64,000 nt of DNA from Luethyella okanaganae (GTDB taxonomy: Bacteria > Actinomycetota > Actinomycetes > Actinomycetales > Microbacteriaceae): assembly GCF_042660285.1 (NCBI RefSeq), contig NZ_JBHSTP010000002.1, positions 716,799-780,798 of the forward strand, read 5' to 3'. The notes below the pieces were generated by a model, which did no database searches, was not told where the DNA came from, and was given only the letters and a program-made list of their open reading frames with translations. Both the position numbers and the translations under genes were made by a program. This document shows, piece after piece, positions 8,324-17,369 of the stretch. Positions within the stretch are counted from its first letter, which is position 1. Every line of letters begins with the position of its first letter.

Positions 8324-9262
8324 ATGACCGCTCAGGTATCCGAGATCTTCGACCCGGCGCAGTGGCAGGCGGCTCCGGGCTTCGGCACCCTCACCGACGT
8401 GACGTACCACCACTCGACCGATGGCAGGATCGCCCGGATCGCCTTCAATCGGCCCGAGGTGCGCAACGCTTTCCGCCCGCACACCGTCGACGAGCTCTAT
8501 GCGGCGCTCGAGGATGCCCGCACGAACCCGCGCATCGGCGTCGTGCTGCTCACCGGCAACGGCCCGAGCACCAGGGACGGCGGCTGGGCGTTCTGCTCGG
8601 GAGGCGACCAGCGCATCCGCGGGCGCGACGGCTACCTGTACGAGCCTTCGACGGTGGAGCCCGGCGACGACCAGGCGTTCGCGAGGAACGATCGGCGACC
8701 GACCTCGGTCGGCCGCCTGCACATCCTCGAGGTGCAGCGGCTCATCCGGTTCATGCCCAAGGTCGTCATCGCCGTCGTTGCCGGGTGGGCAGCGGGTGGC
8801 GGGCACTCTCTGCACGTCGTCTGCGACCTGAGCATCGCGAGCGCCGAGCACGCCCGATTCAAGCAGACCGACGCGGATGTGGGATCGTTCGACGCGGGCT
8901 ATGGGAGCGCCTATTTCGCACGTCAGATCGGGCAGAAGTCGGCGCGTGAGGTGTTCTTCCTCGCTCGCGAGTACTCTGCGCAGCGCGCCTACGAGATGGG
9001 CGCGGTCAACGCCGTCGTGCCGCATGCCGAACTCGAGCCGACCGCGCTCGAGTGGGCCCGCGACATCCTGACCAAGTCGCCGACGGCCATCCGTATGCTC
9101 AAGTTCGCCTTCAACGCCGTCGACGACGGCCTGGTGGGCCAGCAGGTCTTCGCAGGCGAGGCCACGAGGCTGGCCTACGGGACCGACGAGGCCGTCGAGG
9201 GCAGGGACGCCTTCCTGGAGAAGCGCGAACCGGACTGGGCTCCTTTTCCCTGGCGGTACTAG
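8324..9262 (+). CDS. menB: 1,4-Dihydroxy-2-naphthoyl-CoA synthase MenB
   Basis: A 312-residue crotonase-fold enzyme that cyclises o-succinylbenzoyl-CoA. The oxyanion-hole segment (AFCSGGDQ), the central GWAAGGGHSLH motif and the C-terminal KREPDWAPFPW tail are all typical MenB. An open frame extends upstream to 8030 but the ATG at 8324 is preceded by a well-placed TAGGCT box and matches family length. It is followed after 2 nt by menE. Confidence 0.95.
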   Translation: MTAQVSEIFDPAQWQAAPGFGTLTDVTYHHSTDGRIARIAFNRPEVRNAFRPHTVDELYAALEDARTNPRIGVVLLTGNGPSTRDGGWAFCSGGDQRIRGRDGYLYEPSTVEPGDDQAFARNDRRPTSVGRLHILEVQRLIRFMPKVVIAVVAGWAAGGGHSLHVVCDLSIASAEHARFKQTDADVGSFDAGYGSAYFARQIGQKSAREVFFLAREYSAQRAYEMGAVNAVVPHAELEPTALEWARDILTKSPTAIRMLKFAFNAVDDGLVGQQVFAGEATRLAYGTDEAVEGRDAFLEKREPDWAPFPWRY

Positions 9263-9264
9263 GG

Positions 9265-10566
9265 ATGACTCGGCTGCTGCGCCTCGTCGACGGCTCGCGG
9301 CCGGCGGAGGTTCTCGTCGCGCTCCGAGCCGCGTTGAGCGGAGATGGACCGGCGGTGCTCCCGATCACGCCGGCACCCGGGCGCCGAGCGCAGTTCGGGT
9401 CCTCGCACCGTGCGGGGGGCGGGAGTCCGGCTGACTTCGACAGGCTCAATCGGCGAGGTGATGGCCATGGGGGCGGCCGGCGAGTCGCACGCGAGCGCGA
9501 CAGGGTACCGCTCGAGGTTCCCCGCGCCGTCGCACTTGTCATCGAGACATCCGGATCGACGGAGGCGCCGAAGCGTGTGGCGCTCAGCACCGACGCCCTC
9601 CTCGCGTCCGCTGCCGCCTCCGCTGCCGCGCTCGGGGGGGCCGGACAATGGCTGCTCGCTCTTCCCGCGCACTACATCGCCGGTGCCCAGGTGCTCGTGC
9701 GCTCGATCGCAGCCGGAACCGATCCGCTCATCCTGCCGCCTGGAGGTTTCGATCCCATCGTGTTCGGCGAGCATTCCGCCCGCATGACCGGGGAGCGGAC
9801 ATTCACCTCACTCGTGCCCGTGCAGCTTTCGCGTGTTCTCGACGCGGCGGTCGACGACGCCCGATTGCTCGCCGCGCTCCAGCACTTCGACCGGATCCTC
9901 GTCGGCGGACAGGCTGTACCTCCGGCTCTCCTCGAACGCGCCGAAGCGCTCGACATCGTCGTCACCCGCACGTACGGCTCCTCGGAGACGGCGGGCGGAT
10001 GCGTCTACGATGGCGTTCCCATCGGAAACACGCGGATGCGCGTCGTCGGCGGGCTCGTCGAGCTGAGCGGTGCCGTGCTCGCGCAGGGATACGTGGGCGA
10101 CCCGGAGCGCACCGAAGAGGCGTTCCCGGAGCACGACGGCAGACGCTGGTATCGCACGGGTGATCTCGGCGAGCTGGACGCCGAGGGTCGACTGCGGGTG
10201 CTCGGGCGGGCCGACAACGTGATCATCTCGGGAGGCGAGAAGGTATCCATCGATGCGGTCGAGCTCGTCGTGCGCCGCCATCCCGGGTTCGAGCATGCGG
10301 TCGTGGTCGCCGCAGACGACGCCCGGTGGGGACAGGCGCCGGTGGTGGTGACGGAGGCCGTGCAGGCCGCGAGCGCGGCCGACGACCCGAACACGGTTCC
10401 GAATCCGACCGCGGCCTTCGACTCGGTGCGCCGGTTCGTCTCGGCCCGGCTCGGAGTCACCGCCCGGCCGAGGGAGCTCGTGATCGTGGACTCCATGCCG
10501 ATGCTCTCGTCGGGCAAGCCCGATCGCCGGGCGCTCTCGGCGCTCGTCGCCGACCGCGCCAGCTGA
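9265..10566 (+). CDS. menE: o-Succinylbenzoate-CoA ligase MenE
   Basis: A 433-residue acyl-adenylate-forming enzyme that activates o-succinylbenzoate with CoA. Motifs seen are the P-loop-like ETSGSTEAPK, YGSSETAGG, the YRTGDLGELD segment and the C-terminal hinge with GRADNVIISGGEKV and the catalytic SSGKPDRRAL lysine. It is short for the family. Residues about 52-75 are Gly/Arg-rich and include an in-frame REP-like repeat (9436-9450), which probably expanded a tolerant loop. Start ATG lies 2 nt after menB. Confidence 0.92.
   Translation: MTRLLRLVDGSRPAEVLVALRAALSGDGPAVLPITPAPGRRAQFGSSHRAGGGSPADFDRLNRRGDGHGGGRRVARERDRVPLEVPRAVALVIETSGSTEAPKRVALSTDALLASAAASAAALGGAGQWLLALPAHYIAGAQVLVRSIAAGTDPLILPPGGFDPIVFGEHSARMTGERTFTSLVPVQLSRVLDAAVDDARLLAALQHFDRILVGGQAVPPALLERAEALDIVVTRTYGSSETAGGCVYDGVPIGNTRMRVVGGLVELSGAVLAQGYVGDPERTEEAFPEHDGRRWYRTGDLGELDAEGRLRVLGRADNVIISGGEKVSIDAVELVVRRHPGFEHAVVVAADDARWGQAPVVVTEAVQAASAADDPNTVPNPTAAFDSVRRFVSARLGVTARPRELVIVDSMPMLSSGKPDRRALSALVADRAS
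9436..9450 (+). repeat. REP-like repeat inside menE
   Basis: TTCGACAGGCTCAAT is the reverse complement of the motif found in ccsB at 5810-5830 and in the 17.7-kb intergenic dyad. Confidence 0.55.
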
Positions 10567-10611
10567 CGGGTCGTCCCGCTGATGTCGTGTCGGCCCGTGT
10601 GATCCCAACGC

Positions 10612-10689
10612 CACGCTGGAACGCCACGCTGGAACTGCACGCTGGAACGCCACGCTGGAACTGCACGCTGGAACGCCACGCTGGAACAG
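10612..10689 (+). repeat. 13-bp tandem repeat, six copies, 3' of menE
   Basis: Six perfect-register 13-bp units CACGCTGGAACGC / CACGCTGGAACTG alternate, making a 26-bp higher-order period. They sit between the menE stop and the menA promoter. No coding function is apparent. Confidence 0.85.
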
Positions 10690-10775
10690 CGTCATGAGCG
10701 GCAAGTGAACGGGGAATGGATGGGGCGAAGGGCTGCCAGGACGCGGGCGGGACCATCGCACGGCCCGCGCCTCGT

Positions 10776-10781
10776 TAACAT
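10776..10781 (+). promoter_or_regulatory. -10 box TAACAT of menA (leaderless)
   Basis: TAACAT ends 6 nt before the GTG at 10788, consistent with a leaderless menA transcript. Confidence 0.45.
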
Positions 10782-10787
10782 GGGAGC

Positions 10788-11756
10788 GTGGCATCTGGAT
10801 CCCGGCCGTCGAGGCCCAAGCAACAGCGTATGAACCCCGCCGGACGCGGAAGGCCGGGCATGAAGCCGCGGGTCAAGCCGGCGACCGCGGCCGATTGGGT
10901 GTCTGGGGCGCGCCTGCGCACCCTGCCGCTCGCGATCGCGCCCGTCGCGCTCGGCACAGGGGCGGCGGTCGTCGCAAACGGCGACGGCGTGTGGCATCCG
11001 GTGCGTGCGCTGCTGTGCCTCGTCGTCGCGCTGTGCCTGCAGATCGCCGTGAACTACGCCAACGACTACTCCGACGGCGTACGCGGAACCGATGATCATC
11101 GCGTGGGGCCGGCGCGGCTCACGGGTTCGGGCGCGGCCAAGCCCCGGCACGTGCTCGCGGTCGCCCTGGCATTCTTCGGTCTCGCCGCCGTCGCCGGTCT
11201 CACCGTCGTCGTGGTCACCCAGCAGTGGTGGCTCATCTCGGTGGGCGCGTTGGCGATTGCGGCTGCCTGGTTCTACACCGGCGGCAGAAGGCCGTACGGC
11301 TACTACGGCCTCGGCGAACTCGTCGTCTTCGTCTTCTTCGGCCTCGTCGCGACCTGCGGCACGACCTGGGTGCAGGCGCTGCAGGTCAACACCGAGAGCT
11401 GGCTGTCAGGTATCGCGATCGGTCTCATCGCCTGCGCGGTGCTCATGGTGAACAACCTGCGCGACATCGGACCGGACAGAGCAGCTGGCAAGCGCACCCT
11501 CGCGGTGCTGATCGGGCCTGTGGCATCCCGGGTGCTGTTCTGCGTCTTCCTGCTGCTGCCGTTCGGGGCGATCGCGTTCTTCTCGCTCTTCTACCCGCTC
11601 GCGTCGCTCACGTTCTTCGCGCTGCTGCTCGCGCTCCCCGCGTGCCTCATCGTCACGACCGCGAGGTCGTCACAGGAGCTTGTTCTCGCCCTCAGGCTGA
11701 GCAGTTTCACCGCGCTCGCCTTCGGCGTGGGGCTCGGTGCCGCCTTCGCGTTCTGA
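10788..11756 (+). CDS. menA: 1,4-Dihydroxy-2-naphthoate polyprenyltransferase MenA
   Basis: A 322-residue UbiA-superfamily membrane prenyltransferase that joins the naphthoquinone ring to the isoprenoid tail. The first Asp-rich motif is NYANDYSDGVRGTD and the second is NNLRDIGPDRAAGKRT; about eight helices follow. An N-terminal basic stretch of about 30 residues precedes the conserved start and an internal ATG is possible. Its 3' end overlaps the converging DUF4229-like gene by 87 bp. Confidence 0.93.
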   Translation: MASGSRPSRPKQQRMNPAGRGRPGMKPRVKPATAADWVSGARLRTLPLAIAPVALGTGAAVVANGDGVWHPVRALLCLVVALCLQIAVNYANDYSDGVRGTDDHRVGPARLTGSGAAKPRHVLAVALAFFGLAAVAGLTVVVVTQQWWLISVGALAIAAAWFYTGGRRPYGYYGLGELVVFVFFGLVATCGTTWVQALQVNTESWLSGIAIGLIACAVLMVNNLRDIGPDRAAGKRTLAVLIGPVASRVLFCVFLLLPFGAIAFFSLFYPLASLTFFALLLALPACLIVTTARSSQELVLALRLSSFTALAFGVGLGAAFAF

Positions 11757-12185
11757 CGACGGCGTGGATGGCGCGGCCGGGTCGCCACCGGCCGGGCGGA
11801 TCGTCGCTGTGCCGATGGCGGCCGAGTCGGCTGGGTTCGAGTTCGCTGGGTTCGAGTCGGCTGGGTCCGGGCCCGCAGTGGAGGCGTCCGGCAAGGTCGG
11901 GGTATCTGCCGAGCTTTTCGCGATATCCGCATTGTCGATCGCCGCGTCTTCGCTCTCGTCGTCGACGTTGATGGTCGGATTGTCGCCATGGCGCCGTTCG
12001 TAGAGCTCGCGTGAGACGGTTTCGCGCGGACGCCGCAGGAAGATGTAGGAGACGCACAGTCCGATCACCGCGGCGAGCAGCGCCGAGATCCATGGGTTGA
12101 CGTTGACGAGCAACAGCAGCGTAAGAGGCACGGCGAACGCGAGCACGCGCGGGATCGTGTAGGTCAACCAGGAGGGGGCTTTCAC
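11670..12185 (-). CDS. DUF4229-like small membrane protein
   Basis: A 171-residue protein with two N-terminal hydrophobic helices (about residues 8-27 and 32-50) followed by RRPRETVSRELYERR and an acidic, Pro/Asn/Ser-rich cytoplasmic tail with imperfect PADSNPANSN repeats. The position next to menA and the N-terminal pattern match the actinobacterial DUF4229 family; no function is known. It overlaps the menA 3' end by 87 bp tail-to-tail. Start GTG at 12185 follows a TAGACT box. Confidence 0.7.
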   Translation of the reverse strand: MKAPSWLTYTIPRVLAFAVPLTLLLLVNVNPWISALLAAVIGLCVSYIFLRRPRETVSRELYERRHGDNPTINVDDESEDAAIDNADIAKSSADTPTLPDASTAGPDPADSNPANSNPADSAAIGTATIRPAGGDPAAPSTPSSEREGGTEPHAEGERGETAQPEGENKLL

Positions 12186-12193
12186 GAGGCACA

Positions 12194-12199
12194 AGTCTA
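12194..12199 (-). promoter_or_regulatory. -10 box TAGACT of the DUF4229-like gene
   Basis: TAGACT on the minus strand ends 8 nt before the GTG at 12185. Confidence 0.45.
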
Positions 12200-12225
12200 A
12201 GCTGCGTGCCCGGTTGCCGCCCGAT

Positions 12226-12318
12226 GGCGGACGTGGCGGCGGCGATGATGGCGGCGTGGCGGTGGCGGCGCGGCGATGGCGGCGTGGCGGTGGCGGCGTG
12301 GCGGTGGCGGCACAGCTC
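12226..12318 (+). repeat. GGC-rich tandem repeat
   Basis: A low-complexity block of GGCGGTGGC, GGCGATGGC and GGCGTGGC-like units lies in the gap between two divergent small membrane-protein genes. It is not part of either gene. Confidence 0.6.
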
Positions 12319-12392
12319 GACCGTGTCGTCCACCGGTGGGGAACGCCTCGATGTTCGAGCCAGTCGCCCAGCCAACGGGCAGCGGCGCGGCT

Positions 12393-12398
12393 TAGACT
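12393..12398 (+). promoter_or_regulatory. -10 box TAGACT of the PLDc_N gene (leaderless)
   Basis: TAGACT ends 7 nt before the ATG at 12406. Confidence 0.55.
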
Positions 12399-12405
12399 GA
12401 TCGTC

Positions 12406-12780
12406 ATGTCCCGCCTGCTGTTCGGCATCGCCATCGCCGTCGTGGTGTTGACGGTCTACATGGCGGTCGACTGCGCATTCTTCGACCGCAATCGCATCCG
12501 TGGGCTTCCGCGTTACATCTGGATCCTCGTCATCGTTCTCGTGCCGGTCGTCGGTGCGGTGCTCTGGCTGATCGTCGGCCGGGGTCGCCGCGGCACGGGG
12601 GACCGCACTCGTACGGTGGCGCCGGACGACGACCCCGACTTCCTCAAGCGTCTCGACCGCGACGCCGCCCAGGAGGACCGCATCCGCAAGCTCGAGCAAG
12701 AGCTTGCGGATCTCGACAAGAGGCTCGACCCTGGCACGGAATCCACCGACGGCGACAAGCCAAGCCGGCCAGATGCCTGA
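12406..12780 (+). CDS. PLDc_N-domain small membrane protein
   Basis: A 124-residue protein with two N-terminal helices enclosing the motif YMAVDCAFFDRNRIRGLPRY and VPVVGAVLWLIVGRGRR, typical of the phospholipase D N-terminal (PLDc_N) domain that occurs alone in many actinobacteria. The C-terminal half is a charged probable coiled coil. Its function is unknown. It overlaps menD by 8 bp, so the two are probably cotranscribed. Confidence 0.8.
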   Translation: MSRLLFGIAIAVVVLTVYMAVDCAFFDRNRIRGLPRYIWILVIVLVPVVGAVLWLIVGRGRRGTGDRTRTVAPDDDPDFLKRLDRDAAQEDRIRKLEQELADLDKRLDPGTESTDGDKPSRPDA

Positions 12781-14593
12781 ACTGCCTCGGATGTCGCAGA
12801 GCGACAGCCCGGCCACCGATTTCTCCTTCGCCCTGCTGAGCGAGTTCGTGCGCCTCGGCGTGCGTCACGTCGTGCTGTGCCCGGGATCGCGATCGCAGGC
12901 GCTCGCGCTCGCAGCCGCAGAGCTCGAGCGGGTCGGCGCGTTGCGATTGCATGTTCGCATCGACGAGCGCGGTGCCGCGTTCCTCGGGCTGGGTTTCGCC
13001 ATCGAGACCGGATTCCCTGCGCTCGTCGTGACGACCTCCGGCACCGCCGTCGCGAATCTGCACCCTGCCGTGCTCGAGGCGCACCACTCCGGGGTGCCGC
13101 TCGTGCTGCTCACCGCAGATCGGCCGGCCGAATTGCGGGGCATCCGTTCGAATCAGACGACGGCGCAGCCGGGGCTGTTCGGCGATGCCGTGCGGTTGTG
13201 CGAAGACGTGCCGGCACCACAGGGCGGAGACGCCGAGTCTGAGGCTGCAACGGATCTGGCCCACCTCGCGCTCGCATTCGCCACCGGGCTCGCCACGCTC
13301 GACCCCGGTCCCGTGCACCTCAACCTCGCATTGAGGGAGCCGCTCTCGGCAGCGGTGACTCTGGATGCTGCGCGCGCAGTGCCTGCCATGCTCGCCGAAG
13401 CCGTCGTGGCGGACGGGATGGCCTTTCGCGCTCCGGCGGTCTGCGTCGGCGAGCGGGACGATCGCGTGGCCTCTGTCCTGCCGATCGGGCATGGTCCGCG
13501 CACGATCGTCGTCGCCGGCCATGGCGCGGGAGCCGAGGCGGAGGCCACGGCGCGGGCCGGGGGGTGGCCACTGCTCGCGGAGGTGTCGAGCGGGGCGCAC
13601 TTCGGCCCCAATCTCGTCGTCGCCTATCGTGGACTCCTCGGCGACGCCGACTTCGGCGCGCGCGTCGAACGCGCGATCGTGTTCGGGCATCCGACGCTCA
13701 GCCGGGAGGTGCCGGCTCTCCTCCAGCGCGACGGCGTCGAGACGGTCGTCGTCTCGCCGACGGGAGACGAGTGGTTCAACCCCGGGCATCGTGCGCAGGC
13801 GTTCGCGCGCCGGATCGACGTGCTACCGCTACCGCGACGAAGCATCGAGGAGGAGCGTGAGGCGCGGACATGGCTCGGACGCTGGGTCACCTCGAGTCGC
13901 AACCTCGTCGACGCGGGTCTGCCTGAGGTCTCTCCGTTCGTGCCCACCCGGCTTGGCCTCGACGGCAAACCGGAGCTCTCTGCGCAGCGCGAATACGTGC
14001 GCACCGAGCTCGCCGCCCTCCGCACGCCGGTCACGCGACGGATGCTCGTCGACGCGGTCTGGCGTGCCAGCTGGCCTCACGACCGCCTCGTCTTCGGCGC
14101 GAGCCGTCTCATCCGCGACGCCGATAGGGTCGTTCCCGGCAAGCGCATTCTCGCGCATGCGAACCGGGGCCTCGCCGGCATCGACGGCACCGTTGCGACC
14201 GCACTCGGCATCGCCATCGGCAGCCAGGCGCCGGGAAGGGCGGACGCCGCGCCATCCGCTCGGGGCACGACGCGCGTGCTTCTCGGCGACCTGACCTTCC
14301 TTCACGACGCCGGCTCGCTTCTGCTGGGCGCGGGAGAATCGCGTCCGCGCATTCAGCTCGTGGTCGGGAACGACGGGGGCGGCACGATCTTCGACGCGCT
14401 CGAGGTCGCCGGAACCGCCCCGCGGGCCGCACTCGATCGTGTGCTCTACACGCCGCAGGCCGTCGATCTAGCGGCGCTCGCCGCGGCCTACGGCTGGGAG
14501 TACGCCCTGGCGGAGACGCGTGGTGAGCTCGACGACGCGCTGACCTCACCGCCGCCCTCGCCGAGCATTCTCGAAGTTCCGCTGCCGCGCTGA
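12773..14593 (+). CDS. menD: SEPHCHC synthase MenD
   Basis: A 606-residue thiamin-diphosphate enzyme that joins isochorismate and 2-oxoglutarate in the first committed step of menaquinone synthesis. Motifs include VVLCPGSRSQALALA, DERGAAFLGLG, the TSGTAVANLHPAV segment and the ThDP region ANRGLAGIDGTVATALG with NDGGGTIFDALE. The chosen ATG overlaps the upstream stop; an ATG at 12791 (MSQSDSP) is an equally plausible start. Confidence 0.93.
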   Translation: MPELPRMSQSDSPATDFSFALLSEFVRLGVRHVVLCPGSRSQALALAAAELERVGALRLHVRIDERGAAFLGLGFAIETGFPALVVTTSGTAVANLHPAVLEAHHSGVPLVLLTADRPAELRGIRSNQTTAQPGLFGDAVRLCEDVPAPQGGDAESEAATDLAHLALAFATGLATLDPGPVHLNLALREPLSAAVTLDAARAVPAMLAEAVVADGMAFRAPAVCVGERDDRVASVLPIGHGPRTIVVAGHGAGAEAEATARAGGWPLLAEVSSGAHFGPNLVVAYRGLLGDADFGARVERAIVFGHPTLSREVPALLQRDGVETVVVSPTGDEWFNPGHRAQAFARRIDVLPLPRRSIEEEREARTWLGRWVTSSRNLVDAGLPEVSPFVPTRLGLDGKPELSAQREYVRTELAALRTPVTRRMLVDAVWRASWPHDRLVFGASRLIRDADRVVPGKRILAHANRGLAGIDGTVATALGIAIGSQAPGRADAAPSARGTTRVLLGDLTFLHDAGSLLLGAGESRPRIQLVVGNDGGGTIFDALEVAGTAPRAALDRVLYTPQAVDLAALAAAYGWEYALAETRGELDDALTSPPPSPSILEVPLPR

Positions 14594-14629
14594 GTGTCGT
14601 CGCCGCGCTTCCTTCCGCTCGTCCGTTCC

Positions 14630-14695
14630 ATTCCCGCCCGCTTCCCGCCCGCTTCCCGCCCGCTTCCCGCCCGCTTCCCGCCCGCTTCCCGCCCC
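14630..14695 (+). repeat. 11-bp tandem repeat, six copies, 3' of menD
   Basis: Six units of (A/C)TTCCCGCCCG follow the menD stop; they are followed by a two-copy unit of about 18 bp (CCTCTTCGCTCGCCCC). No gene lies in 14594-14938; it holds this array, a long hairpin and a third repeat. Confidence 0.75.
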
Positions 14696-14770
14696 CGCCT
14701 CTTCGCTCGCCCCCGCCTCTTCGCTCGCCCCCGCTCCTCGCCCGCCCTAGCCCTCGCCCTACCAAGTGCG

Positions 14771-14826
14771 CGAACCGGCAGTAGCCGCCCTTCTCAGCGC
14801 CCAGAAGGGCGGCTACTGCCGGTTCG
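14771..14826. repeat. Perfect 24-bp inverted repeat (long hairpin)
   Basis: Arms 14771-14794 and 14803-14826 are perfectly complementary with an 8-nt loop; the arm begins CGAACCGGCAGTAGCCGCCC. The stem is much longer than usual terminators. It may terminate menD transcripts; its length and the other ~23-bp hairpins at 33.5, 56.9 and 58.5 kb suggest a common class. Confidence 0.85.
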
Positions 14827-14868
14827 AGTGGGTTCGAGTGGGTTCGAGTGGGGTCGAGTGGGGTTCGG
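14819..14868 (+). repeat. GGTTCGAGTG short tandem repeat
   Basis: About four to five imperfect 10-11-bp units of GGTTCGAGTG directly follow and partly overlap the right arm of the hairpin. Confidence 0.6.
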
Positions 14869-14938
14869 GTCGGTGGTACGCCTCGACATCCACCCGTCTG
14901 AGGCGGCAGGATGATGGCTACCGACTGAAAGGGGCATC

Positions 14939-15799
14939 ATGACCGCACCGACCGAGGGGTTCTGGGGCGACGACCCGTCACGCCTATTGCGCGTCGACGA
15001 GGGATTCGTGCTCGCAGAGGTCGACACGGACTCGCGCCCCGGTTTCGACGGCGACAAGAGATCGTCCGAGTCCGCGCTCGCGGAAGGCGCGGCGATCCTC
15101 TCGAAGCTTCAGGAGATGTTCTTCGCGGGGAGCACCGCCGGCGACACGCGTTCCGTGCTGCTCGTGCTTCAAGCGATGGACACGGCAGGCAAGGGCGGAA
15201 TCGTACGTCACGTCGTCGGCGCGGTCGACCCGCAGGGCATCGCCCATTACGCCTTCAAAGCGCCGACGAAGGAGGAACTCGAGCACGACTTCCTCTGGCG
15301 CATCCGCAAGCGAATCCCCGGCGCCGGCAAGATCGGGGTCTTCGACCGTTCGCACTACGAGGATGTTCTCATCGCCAGGGTACGCGAACTCGCGGCTCCG
15401 GATGTCATCGACAAACGCTACGGCACCATCAACGACTTCGAGCAGGAGCTCGTCGACAACGGGACGACGATCGTCAAGGTCATGCTGCACATCAGCGCGG
15501 AGGAACAGAAAGCCCGTCTGGCCGAACGTCTTGACCGGGCCGACAAGAACTGGAAGTACAACCCCGGGGACGTGGACGAGCGGCTGCTCTGGCCGGCCTA
15601 TCAGGATGCCTACCAACTCGTCTTCGACCGGACCTCGACGACTGCTGCGCCCTGGCACGTCGTTCCCGCCGACAGCAAATGGTACGCGCGCCTCGCCGTT
15701 CAGCACCTGCTCATCGACACCCTGCAGCGCTTCGGACTCGCATGGCCGCCCGCCGACTTCGATGTCGAGGCCGAGAAGATGCGCCTCGCCGCGAGCTGA
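14939..15799 (+). CDS. Polyphosphate kinase 2 family protein
   Basis: A 286-residue PPK2 enzyme, a P-loop kinase that uses polyphosphate to phosphorylate nucleotides. The Walker A-like motif is AMDTAGKGGIVRH, followed by the FDRSHYEDVL Walker B-like segment and the lid region KRYGTINDFE. The single domain length fits class I or III PPK2. The ATG has a Shine-Dalgarno-like GAAAGGGG 5 nt upstream, unlike the leaderless genes around it. Confidence 0.9.
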   Translation: MTAPTEGFWGDDPSRLLRVDEGFVLAEVDTDSRPGFDGDKRSSESALAEGAAILSKLQEMFFAGSTAGDTRSVLLVLQAMDTAGKGGIVRHVVGAVDPQGIAHYAFKAPTKEELEHDFLWRIRKRIPGAGKIGVFDRSHYEDVLIARVRELAAPDVIDKRYGTINDFEQELVDNGTTIVKVMLHISAEEQKARLAERLDRADKNWKYNPGDVDERLLWPAYQDAYQLVFDRTSTTAAPWHVVPADSKWYARLAVQHLLIDTLQRFGLAWPPADFDVEAEKMRLAAS

Positions 15800-15812
15800 A
15801 CGCAACCCCATC

Positions 15813-15872
15813 GCCGAGTTGCCCGGCCTTCGGGGTGCGGCCGGATGCGCACCCCCGGCCGCGCAACTCGGC
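15813..15872. terminator. Long hairpin between convergent ppk2 and menF
   Basis: GCCGAGTTGC..GGCC pairs with GGCC..GCAACTCGGC with one mismatch, and an inner GGGGTGCG pairs with CGCACCCC. It lies between two convergent stop codons and probably acts bidirectionally. Confidence 0.65.
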
Positions 15873-15886
15873 AGGTCTCCGTGGGC

Positions 15887-17134
15887 CTAGTTGAAGGCCT
15901 CGACGATCGGACGGAACTTCATGCGTGACTCGGCGAGCTCGTGCTCGGGGACCGACTCAGCCACGATGCCGCATCCGGCATAGGCGCGGATGTCGCCGTT
16001 CCGCGCCACCTGGGCGCAGCGCAGCGCGATCGCCCACTCGCCGTCGCCGTCGGCGCCCACCCAGCCGACCGGCCCGGCATAGCGTCCGCGGTCGAACGGC
16101 TCGAGCTCTTCGATGAGTGTGAGCGCGGCGTCCGTCGGGGTTCCGGCCACGGCCGCCGTCGGATGCATCGCCGCGACGAGGTCGAGCGAGGTCGAGCCGT
16201 CGCTCAGGCTGCCCTCGATGTCGGTCGCGAGGTGCCAGAGGTTCGGAAGCTTGAGCGTGAAGGGAACCTCGCTCGTCGCGAGATGCGAGGCATGCGGACG
16301 CAGCGCGGCGAGCACGCTCTGCACGGCGAACTCGTGTTCGTCTTTGTCCTTCTCCGAGGTTGCGAGGGCGACGGCCGCCGCCTGGTCGGATGCGGCGTCC
16401 GGGCCTCGTGAGATCGTTCCGGCGAGCACGCGCGCGTTGAGCTCGCCGCGATGCGCCCGGATCAGCGTCTCGGGGCTCGAGCCGACGAGACCGTCGACGG
16501 CGTAGGTCCAGCAGTCGGGGTAGCCGAGGGCCAGATCGCGCACGACGCGACGCAGATCGGACTCCGGCGGAAGGTGGCCGACGAGGTCGCGGGCGAGCAC
16601 GACCTTGCTGACCTCGCGGTGCGCGATGCGGTCGACCGCTTTCGCGACGAGAGTCGTGAAGCCGTCGGCGCTGAGCGAGCCAGGGAGCAGCGCGATGCGG
16701 TACTCGTCGCCGAGGGCTCGGGATACTGGGGGAACGGATGGCGGTGCCGCTCCCGTCGCTCCGATGCGTGTCATCCAGCAGCGGCCGTCGCGCCGGCCGA
16801 TGATCGTCTCAGGCACGATCAGCGCACTCGTCTCCGCCGAGGACGCCGAGAAGGCGAACGTTCCGAAGGCGACGAGGCCGGAGCCTGGCACGCCGAGCGG
16901 GTCGACGACGGTCGCGTGGGCGACGACCTCGCGCCAGGCGGCTGAGGCATCGGACACGCGGGTTGGGCCCGAGAACTCGAGCCGCAACGCCTCGCCGATG
17001 CCGGCCAGGCCCTCGCCTTTACGCAGCCAGAGCAGTGGCCTACGCGGGTCGACGATGGGGATCAGCTGGCGGATGTCGTCGAGCGCGGTGGTTTCAACCG
17101 TGAGCGCCTGCACGCGGGTCTCCGTAACAGTCAC
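15887..17134 (-). CDS. menF: Isochorismate synthase MenF
   Basis: A 415-residue chorismate-binding enzyme converting chorismate to isochorismate, the entry to menaquinone. The C-terminal chorismatase fold is visible with KVVLARDLV, SSPETLIRAH, MHPTAAVAGTP and RYAGPVGWVGADGDGEWAIALR. The GTG at 17134 follows a TAGGCT box by 6 nt on the minus strand, which decides the start. Confidence 0.9.
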   Translation of the reverse strand: MTVTETRVQALTVETTALDDIRQLIPIVDPRRPLLWLRKGEGLAGIGEALRLEFSGPTRVSDASAAWREVVAHATVVDPLGVPGSGLVAFGTFAFSASSAETSALIVPETIIGRRDGRCWMTRIGATGAAPPSVPPVSRALGDEYRIALLPGSLSADGFTTLVAKAVDRIAHREVSKVVLARDLVGHLPPESDLRRVVRDLALGYPDCWTYAVDGLVGSSPETLIRAHRGELNARVLAGTISRGPDAASDQAAAVALATSEKDKDEHEFAVQSVLAALRPHASHLATSEVPFTLKLPNLWHLATDIEGSLSDGSTSLDLVAAMHPTAAVAGTPTDAALTLIEELEPFDRGRYAGPVGWVGADGDGEWAIALRCAQVARNGDIRAYAGCGIVAESVPEHELAESRMKFRPIVEAFN

Positions 17135-17140
17135 GACATC

Positions 17141-17146
17141 AGCCTA
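17141..17146 (-). promoter_or_regulatory. -10 box TAGGCT of menF (leaderless)
   Basis: TAGGCT on the minus strand ends 6 nt before the menF GTG. Confidence 0.6.
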
Positions 17147-17369
17147 CGCTCGTGCGTGGCCCCGGATGTCGTCGAGCGTATCCTCCGCTGGAACCTGCGT
17201 GCCCCGACCTCGTGGAGCCTGCGTGTCTGACGGGGAGCCTGTGTGCCATGACGGGGAGCCTGTGTGCTCTGGCGTTGAACTGATGCCTGACCTCGCCGGT
17301 TGAACCGGTCGGAGTCGAGTCACCGCAGGGGAGGCCTTCGGCCGGAGCGGAGGCCGCGATCGCGAGAGA

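Noticed and set aside
17309..17369. A sixth CRISPR repeat 61 bp before the first one
   Set aside because: The expected position has no repeat; only a degenerate inverted relative at 17329-17356 is present.
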